Shown here piece by piece: positions 10,001-19,461 of a stretch of 64,000 nucleotides of DNA. The notes under the pieces were generated by a model. It was not told where the DNA came from. It saw only the letters and a list, made by a program, of their open reading frames with translations, and ran no database searches. Source of the DNA: Schistocephalus solidus (Eukaryota > Platyhelminthes > Cestoda > Diphyllobothriidea > Diphyllobothriidae); assembly GCA_017591395.1 (NCBI GenBank), contig WEDG01005280.1:1-64000 (forward strand), in the 5' to 3' direction. Position 1 is the first letter of the stretch; every line of letters starts with the position of its first letter. The position numbers and the translations under genes were made by a program.

Positions 10001-10940
10001 ATGTCAATTACGAGGAAGAAGCGTGTGCGACATGGAAAATTTTCGGAGATTGAAAAGGATATGCAGGGGCTGAAGATGGAGATAGATAAGCTGACGAAAC
10101 TTCCTCGCATTTTACCTGAAGAGAACAGATTGGTGATGACGGAGACTGAGCAAGAAAAAAGAACCTGCGCATAAACGATTTCCTCAGTCGTAACAACAAA
10201 TGAAGTGAAAGACGGTGTGTTTACGGGGCTTGGCGTAGTCGACAACGAATAGCCTGTACGACAAATGGACGACCGGCAGGGGCGTCAAAAAATAAAGAAG
10301 CGTCGCTGTACATCCAAGAAATCCAGACAAGGCCAGAACGTTAATGAGATCGGGCCAAATTAAGGCATTCCGCAAGCAAAAATTGATTTGGCAAAATATC
10401 GCAACGAACAAAGAAGCCACATCAATGAGAGAACAAAGCGTTCGTGGTGTCCCAACAAACCCCTTGAACGCAGAAGCCGATAGAAATCTACGTGATAATA
10501 ATCTTATTCCTGAAAATAAGAAACAACCACAGAGACCTCGAGTGGATTGCAGTAAATGTATAGTTATCAAAGGCATGCCTGAATCTACATCTGACACCCC
10601 AAAAGCCACAATAGCTGATGACATGGAGTTATTCCAGAGTTACTTTGAATGCCTCTTAAAGGAGGATGAGAGGGTCACCGTTCTAAAAGCCTTCAGAATG
10701 GGTCAATAAATAGACTCAAATGATGAGTCCAGCCAATCATGACCATTGAAGCTTGTCCTGCAGAATGAGTTAGAAGCCCAGTTTTTGCTGAGCAGGAAAC
10801 ATATACTGCGAAGCTCTCACCCAACGGTTTTTTCAGCCGGAATTTTCACCTGTAGAAAGGGAGAAATGGAGAGGGCTCAAAGTATAACTCCTCAATCGAT
10901 CCAGATGGGCGAAAGAAACCTTAAAATTTGGAATGGATAA
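10001..10940 (+). pseudogene. LINE C ORF1, decayed
   Basis: A frame opens with ATG at 10001 (MSITRKKRVRHGKFSEIEKD) and a probable coiled coil EKDMQGLKMEIDKLTKL, stopping at 10174. Further pieces are in shifted frames: 10344-10709 with CSKCIVIKGMPESTSDTPKA and DDMELFQSYFECLL, and 10746-10940 with KLVLQNELEAQFLLSRKHIL. The order of coiled coil, NLxxxGIPE-like segment (IKGMPES) and RPLKVxL-like segment is typical of CR1-type ORF1, an RNA-binding chaperone of the retrotransposon particle. Multiple stops mean it is inactive. Fragments of the same ORF1 recur in both arms of the large inverted repeat that follows. Minus-strand frames 9994-10624 are shadows. Confidence 0.65.
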
Positions 10941-11159
10941 ATTATGCATGCCCAGAGGTCATTTCTCTGGGAAATCCCATGACACTGGGTATGGAGGGTA
11001 GCCAGATCACAATAAAATACCACTCAGTGCAACAAAGGTTCGTAAACAAATCGACCTCCAGTTCGATCAAAAAGCAGTAGACTCCTACTCATAAAGTGAA
11101 CGGCATAAGACACGACCATTTTCAACAATCCCAAACCAAATATTGTTCGAAAGTCTATC

Positions 11160-12300
11160 CAGACGGAGATCCGCTTTCTTTATACAAATGCACAGAGTTT
11201 TTTCCAGAAACTAGATGAACTGAAAGTATGGATATCCAATGTACATCCGGATATCATTTCCATTACAGAAACTGGGTTGCAGGCAGAAATATTGGAAAGC
11301 GAAATTTCCATCGATGGATATCAACTCTTCCGTCGAGACAGACTGCGTAAAAAAGGTGAGGGGATAGCAATCTACGTCAACAGAGCAATCAAATCATCTG
11401 AACACAGAACTGCTTGCCCTTACGACTGCGAAGCAGTTTGGATAAAACTAAAAAGGCCCGGAGAACAAAATCTGAATTTCTCGACTATTTACAGACCGCC
11501 AAAGCAAACTCTGGAAATTGACGAGATAATGTTCGAAATAATTAAAGATGCAGCTGAGACTCAAGACACAGTTATCTCTGGAGATTTTAATGCACCATTG
11601 ATTGACTGGAATACATTATCCGTAAAAGGTTCGCGGTATTCCTTTAGCTCCAAACTATAGAAGCACACGGTGAATCTCTTTCTCGTCCAGAATTTTAGGT
11701 TTCCAATGAGAGTTAAGGAGGCTCAAATGGCAAATTGCCTAGACCTAGTTCTTTCAAAGGACCCAATTGATATGGATAAATTAAGGTCACTCGCGCCGCT
11801 TGGTAAAAAGGACCATGTCATGCTGCTTTGGGAATAATGTTTGTACAACAGGCAAACGGAGATTCCTCATGTTCGGTTAAATTACTGGCGCGCAAATCTC
11901 TCTGCGATGAGCGATGACTAATCGGCACTAAATTGGCAAAATATTCTGACCGGCAATCTGGATTTCGATTGGACAACTCTGAGGGGCGTTATAAACAACG
12001 TTATGCACCGCAACTGCCCTATTTATAAAGCACAAAAGACAAGCCGCCCTGTTTGGTTAAAGCGAGATTTGAAAAGACAACTAAACCAAAAGAATAAACT
12101 CGGTAAAAGGTTTGTAGAAAAAACTCAACCCATGCATGTGGAAGAATTTTGCCGAAAGCGGAACGCAATAAGGTTCATTATCCGCAGATCATGAAAGGAA
12201 TCGGAGGCTGAAATTATGAAACAGGCCGTCAATAAGCCAAAAGGACTTTTTAGCTACATCACTAGTCGGTTGAAGAAGAGACGGTGGCAGTTAAATAGGT
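11160..12300 (+). pseudogene. LINE C ORF2, endonuclease and linker, decayed
   Basis: An apurinic-type endonuclease is readable: IRFLYTNAQSFFQKLDEL (the start of the fold), HPDIISITETGL (catalytic Glu region), GYQLFRRDRLRKKGEGIAIY (the GGGV-type strand, here GEGI), FSTIYRPP, VISGDFNAPLIDWN (the GDFN motif), CLDLVLS, and a KKDHVM-type terminal His. The longest open piece is 11277-11660; shifts and stops follow. The linker after 11850 includes LNYWRANLSAMSDD and RPVWLKRDLKRQLNQKN before the RT. This domain nicks target DNA in target-primed reverse transcription. Four or more lesions make the copy dead. Confidence 0.75.
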
Positions 12301-12489
12301 GAAAACAACGAAGACTAATGAAAATCAAGATAAGGCATAACACCATAGTCGGTTGATAGCATCTGTTTTTACAGATTAAGAAGATTTTAACCAAACAGAC
12401 TTTCATACAAGTAGTAACGATGCAGTCATTGAGGACCTCGAATTCACAGAAGATGTGAAGAAGGAACTTCTTGCACTTAACGACGCTTA

Positions 12490-13960
12490 GTCTCCGGGTC
12501 CTGCTCAAATACCATCAAAAGTACTGAAGGAGATTGCTAGCGAACTATCTAGACCACTCTCGTTTATTTTCTAGTCGTCTTTCTATCGAGGCATCCTCCC
12601 TTATGATTTGAACCCAGCATTTATGATCCCCTTTTCCTAATGGTGGATCCAGAACCAGTGATAAAAGTTATCCACCGGTGAGCCTAACATGAATTTATTG
12701 CAAAGTGATTGAAAGGATCATCAAAAAAGTCAGTTTGAAAGTTTATTGAAGAAAAAACTTCTTTGATAGTGCCCAATATGGATTTCGACTAAATAACTCA
12801 TTTTTGACCAATATTCTCCATTAAATGGAACAGCGATCCAAGTCATTAGATGAAGATACCGATGTTGATGTCGTCTACATCGACTTAAAAAAGCCTTTTA
12901 TAGTGTTCCTCCCCGCAGGTCACTCTAAAAAGTCCAAAAATCCGGAATAAGGGGGAATTTACTCAATTGGTTAGGAAACTTCTTGATAGGCCGATCACCG
13001 TCCGTGTGCATTGCCAATGTGAAATCAATTTCCGTACCAGTCGTGTGTGGTGTAACTCAGGGCTCCGTTCTTGGGCCATTCCTTTCTTAATCTATGTCAA
13101 TGATTGTATTAATGAATTTGACAGCATGGCAGTCATGTTTTCAGACGACATCGCGATATGACAAACAATCCAATGCAGTACTGATGAACATACTTCAAAC
13201 ATACTTTACAAGAAGGACTCAACCGGCAATCTGAATTGTCCGATAAATGGCACATTAAGTTCAACTTTGAACAATGTGTCACACTGCGGCTCAAAACGAA
13301 TATGGCAAGTGCGATGGGTGACTCCCATCAATACTTCCTTAACTGAAGGTGCCTGTCAAATCTATCCGAACAAAAGGACCTAGGAATCACCATTTTGTCT
13401 TCCCTAAAGCCCTCCGCTCAATGTGTCATGGTGGCCAAAAAAGGCGTCAAATGTCTTGTTTGCCATTAAAAGAACTTTCGTAGATATCGATAAGGAAATA
13501 TTTGGAAAAATATACGGGATGTTTATTCGTTAACTCCTTGGATATGAAGTTCAGGCGTGGCGACTGTGGCTGAAAAAAATTACAAACTGCTGGCATGGGT
13601 TCAAATGAGGGTAAGATTAGTCGTGAAGATTCTAAAGTCTTTATCATACAAATGCAGACTTGACGCTCTTAATCTTTTCCCTCTTGATAACAGGCAGATT
13701 TGAGGCGATCTCATTTAGACATAGCAGCTCGTAAGGAATCAGGACCGTGCTCTACACATCGAAGGCTTTTTTCATTTGCCACAACAACTAACCTGCGTGG
13801 GAATTCTCTCAAACTTCGAGGAACCTTATCCCATGTGAATGTTCGTCGCAACTCTTTTTGGTAGCGAGTTGTCCATGCCTGGAACTGACTACCAGAGGAC
13901 GTCATACAGGTGGACATGACAGACACTTTCAAAGATTAACTGGATTTATATTTACTTGAA
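12490..13960 (+). pseudogene. LINE C ORF2, reverse transcriptase, decayed
   Basis: RT blocks follow in order: PGPAQIPSKVLKEIASELSR, a QYGFRLNNS word, DVVYIDLKKPF (motif A), LIYVNDCINEF, MFSDDIAI (motif C, FSDD in place of FADD), DIDKEIFGKIYGMFIR and QAWRLWLKK (thumb). The tail HLDIAARKESG, TLSHVNVRRNSFW and HAWN resembles the SFxxRVVxxWNxLPxxVV end of jockey/CR1 proteins. Stops occur every 30-80 codons, so this copy is older than LINE D near 50 kb. The unbroken order from ORF1 at 10001 shows one element of roughly 4-5 kb. Confidence 0.75.
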
Positions 13961-14830
13961 AAATACCGTTCATTCTTACAGGAAGGCACTGCTACAGCAC
14001 ACCAAGGCTTTCACATACATGCAGATAACGGTGGTATCTATTATTTGACAAAGTTAATTTTCGATCCTTAAGGATGACTGCGCCAAGATCCCAGTGTTAC
14101 AAAACTATTTCCTTTCTATGTGACAGTGTTACTCACTGCTTTATAGTAATATATGCATTTTACCTGGAATATTTTAAATGAGACTTATCCCACCTGGATA
14201 TTCGTCACAATTCTTTTTCGCAGCAAGTCGTCGGTACCTGGGATGAACTCCCAGATAAAGTCATACGGACAGACACGACATATACATACAAGCATAAACT
14301 AGATTTATATTCGCTGGACGAATACCATTCATTTTTTACAGGATGGCACTGCTACATCATACCAAAGTTTTGCACATACGTAGAGATAACAGTGGATGAC
14401 TGCGCCTATATCCCACTGTAAGAAAACTATTTTCCTTCTTTGAGAATATGGTACTAATTACTTTATAGTAATATATGTATTTTACCTGGAATATTTTATA
14501 TGAGCCTTATCCCACAAGGATGTTCGTCGTCCTTCGTTTACGCAGCGAGTTGTTAGTGCCAGAAATGGACTCCCAGAGGATGTCATACGGGCGGACACGA
14601 TAGATACAGTCAAATCTAAACTGTTTTTACATTTGTTTGACAAATAACGTTCATTATTACAGGGAGGAACTGCTAAATCATGCAAAAGCTTTGCGCATAC
14701 ATACAGATGACGGTGATATGTGCTTAGATGACAGTGCCTTGATTTCACTGTTAGAAAACCCTTTTCTTTCTTTAATATGATGAACAATAATTTACAGTTA
14801 CGTGTAAATCGATTGCAATATTGTAGTTAA
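13825..14830 (+). repeat. LINE C 3' end in three tandem copies
   Basis: The start word CTTATCCCA occurs at about 13825, 14184 and 14506, giving units of about 359, 322 and 325 bp. Each unit carries the same order: TTCGTCRYAA, the reading WNELPxDVI, a GGAYCTATATTT-type word, TTCATTxTTACAGG, GGCACTGCTA, a CAYACATACAGATxACGG-type stretch, and a TTACCTGGAATATTTTA join to the next unit. The unit encodes the last about 50 residues of ORF2 plus 3' untranslated sequence, so the duplication covers the end of the coding region. The third unit runs on into a LINE-type terminus near 14842. Confidence 0.8.
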
Positions 14831-14872
14831 AGTTTTTTAATTGGGTCTTCAAAGGCTATGCCTATACTGAAC

Positions 14873-15858
14873 TCGGGCTAACACCCCCCCCCGTTCCGAA
14901 CTGCTATCATCCCGCGGACAGCAGTTTTTTCTCATAGATAGCCTTAATTTAGTAAAAAAAAAACTAGCAAATTTACTCCTTCCGGAGTACTTTTACGGCT
15001 AGCATGATTTCCACTGCATATTTCTTTTGAAATTGCCTGTAAATTGGCATTAAATTCAATTATTTTTTTTTCCTGCGGCCCATCCGGGAGGCCTTTAGAA
15101 TTGTCGCTTTCTCGTCACCTTTAGGAGAAATTCGAGATATTTTTGGGATAGTTCCATGTATTTTTATGTTTGGGCTGTCAGAGATATTTGCCGGTGTGCC
15201 TTTGGTGACCATGCATTTTCTGCGATCCGCTTGAGGGCCCGGTGTTTTTTAATGTTCACAGGTTATACTACGGTCATTCCGATTATCGTCCACTGTTGCT
15301 TTGGCGGGGTTGGTTGGGAAACTGTTAACGTCTGATTCTGTGCTAAGTTAGGCTTACTGATCGGTCACGATATTGGAAAGCGTGATTCTTCGGTGGATGT
15401 TGTCCTTATTGTGGATATGAATTTTTTTTCTAATAAACTGTATGAAGTCGTGGATCTTTTCACTTCCCGTTTTAAATAAATGAATAAATGTACTAAATGC
15501 TAGTTTACAGGCGAATTCAAAAGAAATACCCAGGTGGGAATCAAGCTTGCAGTGAAAAAAAAAACTTGAGAGAATAAAGTTAGTAAATGCGAAGAAGAAG
15601 AACGCGTGATCCCTGAGACAGTGTGTGTAATAGTCTGAGCTTTCGGTCTCGTACGGGAGGACATCATCAGAGACTGTGAGCAAGCCAAAACAAACGAGCG
15701 GTTTTTGTAGTCTAACCAAGAAGAAGGGGGTAGGTGGCGGGGAGGGGGAGGTTGTGTGCATGATAAGGCTGAGTCCACACCGTATAACAGTGGCGTGGCG
15801 GTGTGCGTCCTTGGATGGGAACTGGGTCACACGCCTCTGCCGCACGAACGAAGCGTGT
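14873..15858 (+). repeat. Large inverted repeat, left arm
   Basis: About 986 bp that match 16515-17518 on the opposite strand along their full length. From the outside in, landmarks are CGGGCTAAC, a C-run, GAACTGCTATCATCCCGCGG, TAGATAGCCTTAATTTAGTA, CATCCGGGAGGCC, TTAATGTTCACAGGTTATAC, AATCGTCCACTGTTGCTTTG, AACTGTATGAAGTCGTGGATC, TCGTACGGGAGGA, CCAAAACAAACGAGCGG, and the sequence around CTTGGATGGGAACT. Minus-strand bases 15310-15090 carry a decayed fragment of LINE C-type ORF1. The open frame 15354-15878 (174 codons, minus) follows the repeat and has a partner frame in the other arm. Confidence 0.8.
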
Positions 15859-16514
15859 AATAACAGGGGGTATGTCAACCTGTCTGTTGAAAGAAATTTT
15901 GTCAGACATCCCGGCTTCTATCAGTTCCCGCCCCGTCTTATTATTGGCTCACACAGTTACCGGCGTGCTCGCGAACTTAAATGAGTGGCTTTCCTCTAGC
16001 CTGTGGGTAGCGATCTAAGAAAGTGGGTCACCTCTCCCCACTGCCCGTTTGTGCTCCATTATTTGCGGGCTAAGTCATCGCCAGATCTGCCCTGCATAAT
16101 GAAGAGAACAGTCACGACAAGGAATTTTATAAATGACTCCAGATTGCTCCTATACGCCCTCTCTGACCTCCTTTTGCATAATTCGGATATGCATGGCAGC
16201 TGTCAGACGGTGGATGATATCCACGCAGAACTCTGCAGCATACAATTTCGTTGCTTCTGACACAAACTTTATATATAGTAGAGGGTGCTAGAGTAGCGGA
16301 GGCTCTCCTCGTTTTGCTCAGCGTTGACGTGTTCCTTGCCATTTAGTCCAATAAGAGCCGTAGTTCTCGTGCTCGTTCCTCAAATTCATTGCAATGTGTT
16401 TTTACTCTTTCGAAGAGTGCTTTAACACAGCCGCGTCTATGCGTCATTGGGTATTTCCTGCCAATTACGCCTAAGAAAGTACCATGCTGTCATTTAACGA
16501 AAATACAAAGTGTA
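15859..16514. other. Spacer of the large inverted repeat
   Basis: 656 bp between the arms. No coding motif, RNA gene or partner repeat was recognised. It is more GC-balanced than the arms' outer parts. Confidence 0.6.
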
Positions 16515-17518
16515 TAATCTTCGCTCCGTTCGCGCTTGGTTTGCGTGGCAGAGAGGCGCGACCAAGTTCCCATCCAAGGACGCACGCCGCCACGCCACCG
16601 TTATACGGTGTGGACTCAGCCTTATAACGAACACAACCTCCCCATCCCCGCAACCTACCCCCTTCCTCTTGGTTGGACTACAAAAACCGCTCGTTTGTTT
16701 TGGCTTGCTCACAGTCTCTGATTATATCCTCCCGTACGAGACCGAAAGCTCAGGCCAATACACACACTGTCTCAGGGATCGCGCACTCTTCTTCTTCGCA
16801 ACTACTAATTTATTCTCTCAGGAGTTTTTTTTTCACTACAAGCTTGATTCCCACTGTGTATTTCTTTTGTATTTGCCTGTAAACTAGCATTTAGCACATT
16901 TATTCATTAATTTAAAACGGGAAGTGAATAGATCCACGACTTCATACAGTTTATTAGTACAAAGATTCATATCCACAATAAGGACAACATCTGGCGAAAA
17001 ATCGCACTTTCGAATATCATGATCGATCAATAAGCCTCGCGTTGCACAGAATCAGACATTAACTGTGTCCCAACCAACCACGCCAAAGCAACAGTGGACG
17101 ATAATCGGAATGAACATAGTATAACCTGTGAACATTAAAAAACACCGGGCCCTCAAGCGGATCGCAGGAAATGCATGGTCACCAAAGGCACATTGGCATC
17201 TATCTCTGACAGCCCAAACATAAAAATACATGGAACTATCCCAAAAATATCTCGAATTTCTCCTAAAGGTGACGAGAAAGTGACAATTTCAAAGGTCTCC
17301 CGGATGGGCCACATGCAAAAAATAATTAAATGCATTTAATGCCAATTTACAGGCAATTTCAAAAGAAACATTCAGTGGAAATCATGCTGGCAGTAAAAAG
17401 TACTCCGGAAGGAATAAATTTTCTAGTGTTCTTTTTACTAAATTAAGGCTATCTATGAGAAAAAAATGCTGTCCGCGGGATGATAGCAGTTTGAAACGGG
17501 GGAGGGTTAGCCCAGGTG
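16515..17518 (-). repeat. Large inverted repeat, right arm
   Basis: About 1004 bp, reverse-complementary to 14873-15858. The plus-strand frame 16510-16887 (125 codons) reads FPSKDARRHATVIRCGLSLI and LQKPLVCFGLLTVSD, and the left arm's minus-strand frame (15878-15354) reads FPSKDAHRHATVIRCGLSLI and LQKPLVCFGLLTVSD. The two agree in frame for about 100 residues apart from substitutions. The outer part (17060-17310) holds an ORF1 fragment related to LINE C (DEKVTISKVSRMGH here, DERVTVLKAFRMGQ there). Divergence between arms suggests the duplication is not recent, or that the arms inserted independently. Confidence 0.8.
16790..17440. repeat. Nested palindromic unit inside the right arm
   Basis: The two ends of this 650-bp block are inverted copies of each other over about 110 bp. 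The left end reads CAGGAGTTTTTTTTTCACTA, TTGATTCCCACTGTGTATTT, TTTGCCTGTAAACTAGCATT; the right end read backwards gives CCGGAGTACTTTTTACTGCC, CATGATTTCCACTGAATGTT, TTGCCTGTAAATTGGCATTA. The same unit exists in the left arm (about 14975-15575). A third single copy of the end sequence lies near 1095-1180. The enclosed DNA includes the ORF1 fragment. This could be a terminal-inverted-repeat element that captured LINE sequence, or two opposed insertions of one short repeat. Confidence 0.55.
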
Positions 17519-18125
17519 CAGTGTGTTTTCAGTCTCCCTTCCTCTTCACGGAAGCGGGACTCTGTACCATGCAAGTGCGCATCCGCGAAATGTTTCTCGT
17601 ACAATTCACCAGTGGTGGGCTGCAAAGACAGCACCATCGCTCTCAAAAAATGACCTGGGACCAGGCTCAGAGACCGCGCAGGCATATTAAACTTTGTCGG
17701 CCCCCCTAATTGATGGAAGAATTTCTGAATGCATAAAAATGCTGATATTTCGCTTTAAGAATTGAGAATTTTGCAGCGTGTTTATTTACCTGGGTATCTC
17801 ATTGCAAATTGCAATGTCGTTTAACGAAAAATCCAGAAGATATCTACTTTTATATGCCAGAGGAAAAAATAAAAAGACATCACAGCGACTTTTGCGTCGA
17901 GAATAATCGAGCCCTGTAAAAGTAGTAAGAGGGTTAACTGTTAAAATATTAAAAGGTTTAAGCAGTAAAATAACGCTTCCATAATCGTCAAGACCACAAA
18001 TGATCAAGGTGTGTAAGCCCACAACCTTTCGTTACGTAAAATTGCAGTAATTTGAAGATTTAACTTTTTTTAGTTAAAAAATGCTGGACCAAGTGTATTT
18101 TCTTCCGTTTGTATGTGCGCAGAAG
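17519..18125 (-). repeat. Dispersed repeat X, inverted copy
   Basis: Matches 1950-2600 on the opposite strand over almost the whole length. It begins with the CTGAAAACACACTGCA word beside the inverted-repeat arm and ends at the AAAATACACTTGGTC word near 18095. The copy contains GAGTCCCGCTTCCGTGAAGA, CCGGCCCAGGTC-like and CATTTGTGGTCTTGACG-like variants. No intact frame is shared by both copies. Confidence 0.65.
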
Positions 18126-18589
18126 CCTAAATAGTCATGTGCAGTATAAAGATTTTACCCCAAAGGAAGTAATCAACGTCAGTGATGTGCTTTCGCTCCC
18201 ATCCTCTTTTCACCGCTCCCTGCGTACTCTCCTGCAAACTGAATTTCCATACTTCCCTTGACCCAACACTTTTTTGGGCGGGCGTAGAGTTTATCCGAAG
18301 AAAAATGGCTATCCATTGACGTCAGTTCTGCCGTTAATGTCTCTCAGATTACGCAAAATCTTTTTTTGGCACAGTAAGAGCCTAGATATATGCACGGCTT
18401 ACCATCCATCTAGGTGCCCCTGGAAATCCCATAGCTATTGTCAAGTTGACGGCTGATAGTTTCAGCACTTTTTTCCAGAAATTTTATTGAATATTTGACT
18501 GCTCCCATTCCGAACATCAGGGTTTGAACCGGTTACGTCCTTTAAACTATAAATTCTACCATCTGGGACGCTACCATAGTCATTAGGCC
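18126..18589. other. Intergenic stretch, nothing recognised
   Basis: Only short frames without motifs are present. Confidence 0.3.
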
Positions 18590-18890
18590 TTTTCGTCAAT
18601 CTCTTAGTCCTCGACCAGATGGTGTCCCAGTCAGCATTTTTAAGGCAGATGCCTATGTGATTCATCCGGCCTTTCTGTGAAATATTTTGAATCTCGCTTT
18701 CGAAATTTACATCTTTTCAAGTTTGTGGAAGGAACCGCACGTCCCGCCTATCATCCAACACAGCCAATCTACACGATTCGATGACTTTCGGCCAATACAC
18801 ACACTTCCCATAGCTTCACTAACCTCAGAGACTTTGATTTTAGAGAACAATTTTGCATCACATAACTGCCTTTGCATTACTTAGAGGCGT
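18590..18890 (+). pseudogene. LINE reverse transcriptase N-terminal fragment
   Basis: The plus strand reads NLAFEIYIFSSLWKEPHVPP, then a gapless DDFRPIHTLPIASLTSETLI. This corresponds to the conserved FxxSLxxGxFPSxWKxAxVxPIxK and DYRPISLLPxxSKVLE blocks at the beginning of jockey/CR1-type RTs. Sequence just upstream (QMVSQSAFLRQ) fits the DGVSxxFLK segment. No motif A, B or C follows, so the copy is a short remnant. Frame breaks are present on both sides. Confidence 0.55.
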
Positions 18891-19461
18891 CATATCGGCT
18901 CATTGCGTTATAGGTTAGGCGTCCTTATTACCGCCCAACCCTCCGGAGCCTTTTTTACTCTTTGTCTTGTGTATATGTGTGCGCTCGAATCTCACCTTTA
19001 AATGACCAAATATGTCTTCTTTTTCTTACCTTCATCGTGCTTCATAAGCACTTATGTCCGTTTTACACCTTTCAACATTCGTTGTCCATGAATTTTTCCT
19101 TTTTTTCAGTTTTTAAAAATTTCCTTAAACTCACTAAGCTTTCTCATCCATTACATGCGATTGGTTTAACTGATGCACTGATTCCAAAACTGCTAGTTTT
19201 AGTTTGCTAGTTTTTTGCCCCTAATTTTCCCATGTAATTTCTGTTTCGTTTTATGCTGCCCTGTCTGAGTCCATTGCCCTGAAGATTCAAACAGAAAAAC
19301 AACAAGCTTCTTCTGAATATTTCATCATTTGATAAAATTTGCGCTTTGACCTAGAACTGAATAACTGACGAATTCGCAACGCTTCCGTAATCGGTCTTTG
19401 ACTTTGGGCGTGTTCTACTGCGCTTAGTGAGTGAGATCACATTCGTGTGCGTTAGTTATAG
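18891..19461. other. Upstream region of NDUFB11
   Basis: No motif-bearing frame is present. Any promoter or 5' untranslated region of NDUFB11 must lie here, but no TATA-like or initiator element stood out enough to call. Confidence 0.3.

Noticed and set aside
10184..10624. 146-codon minus-strand frame
   Set aside because: It is antisense to the decayed LINE C ORF1, whose plus-strand pieces have recognisable order.
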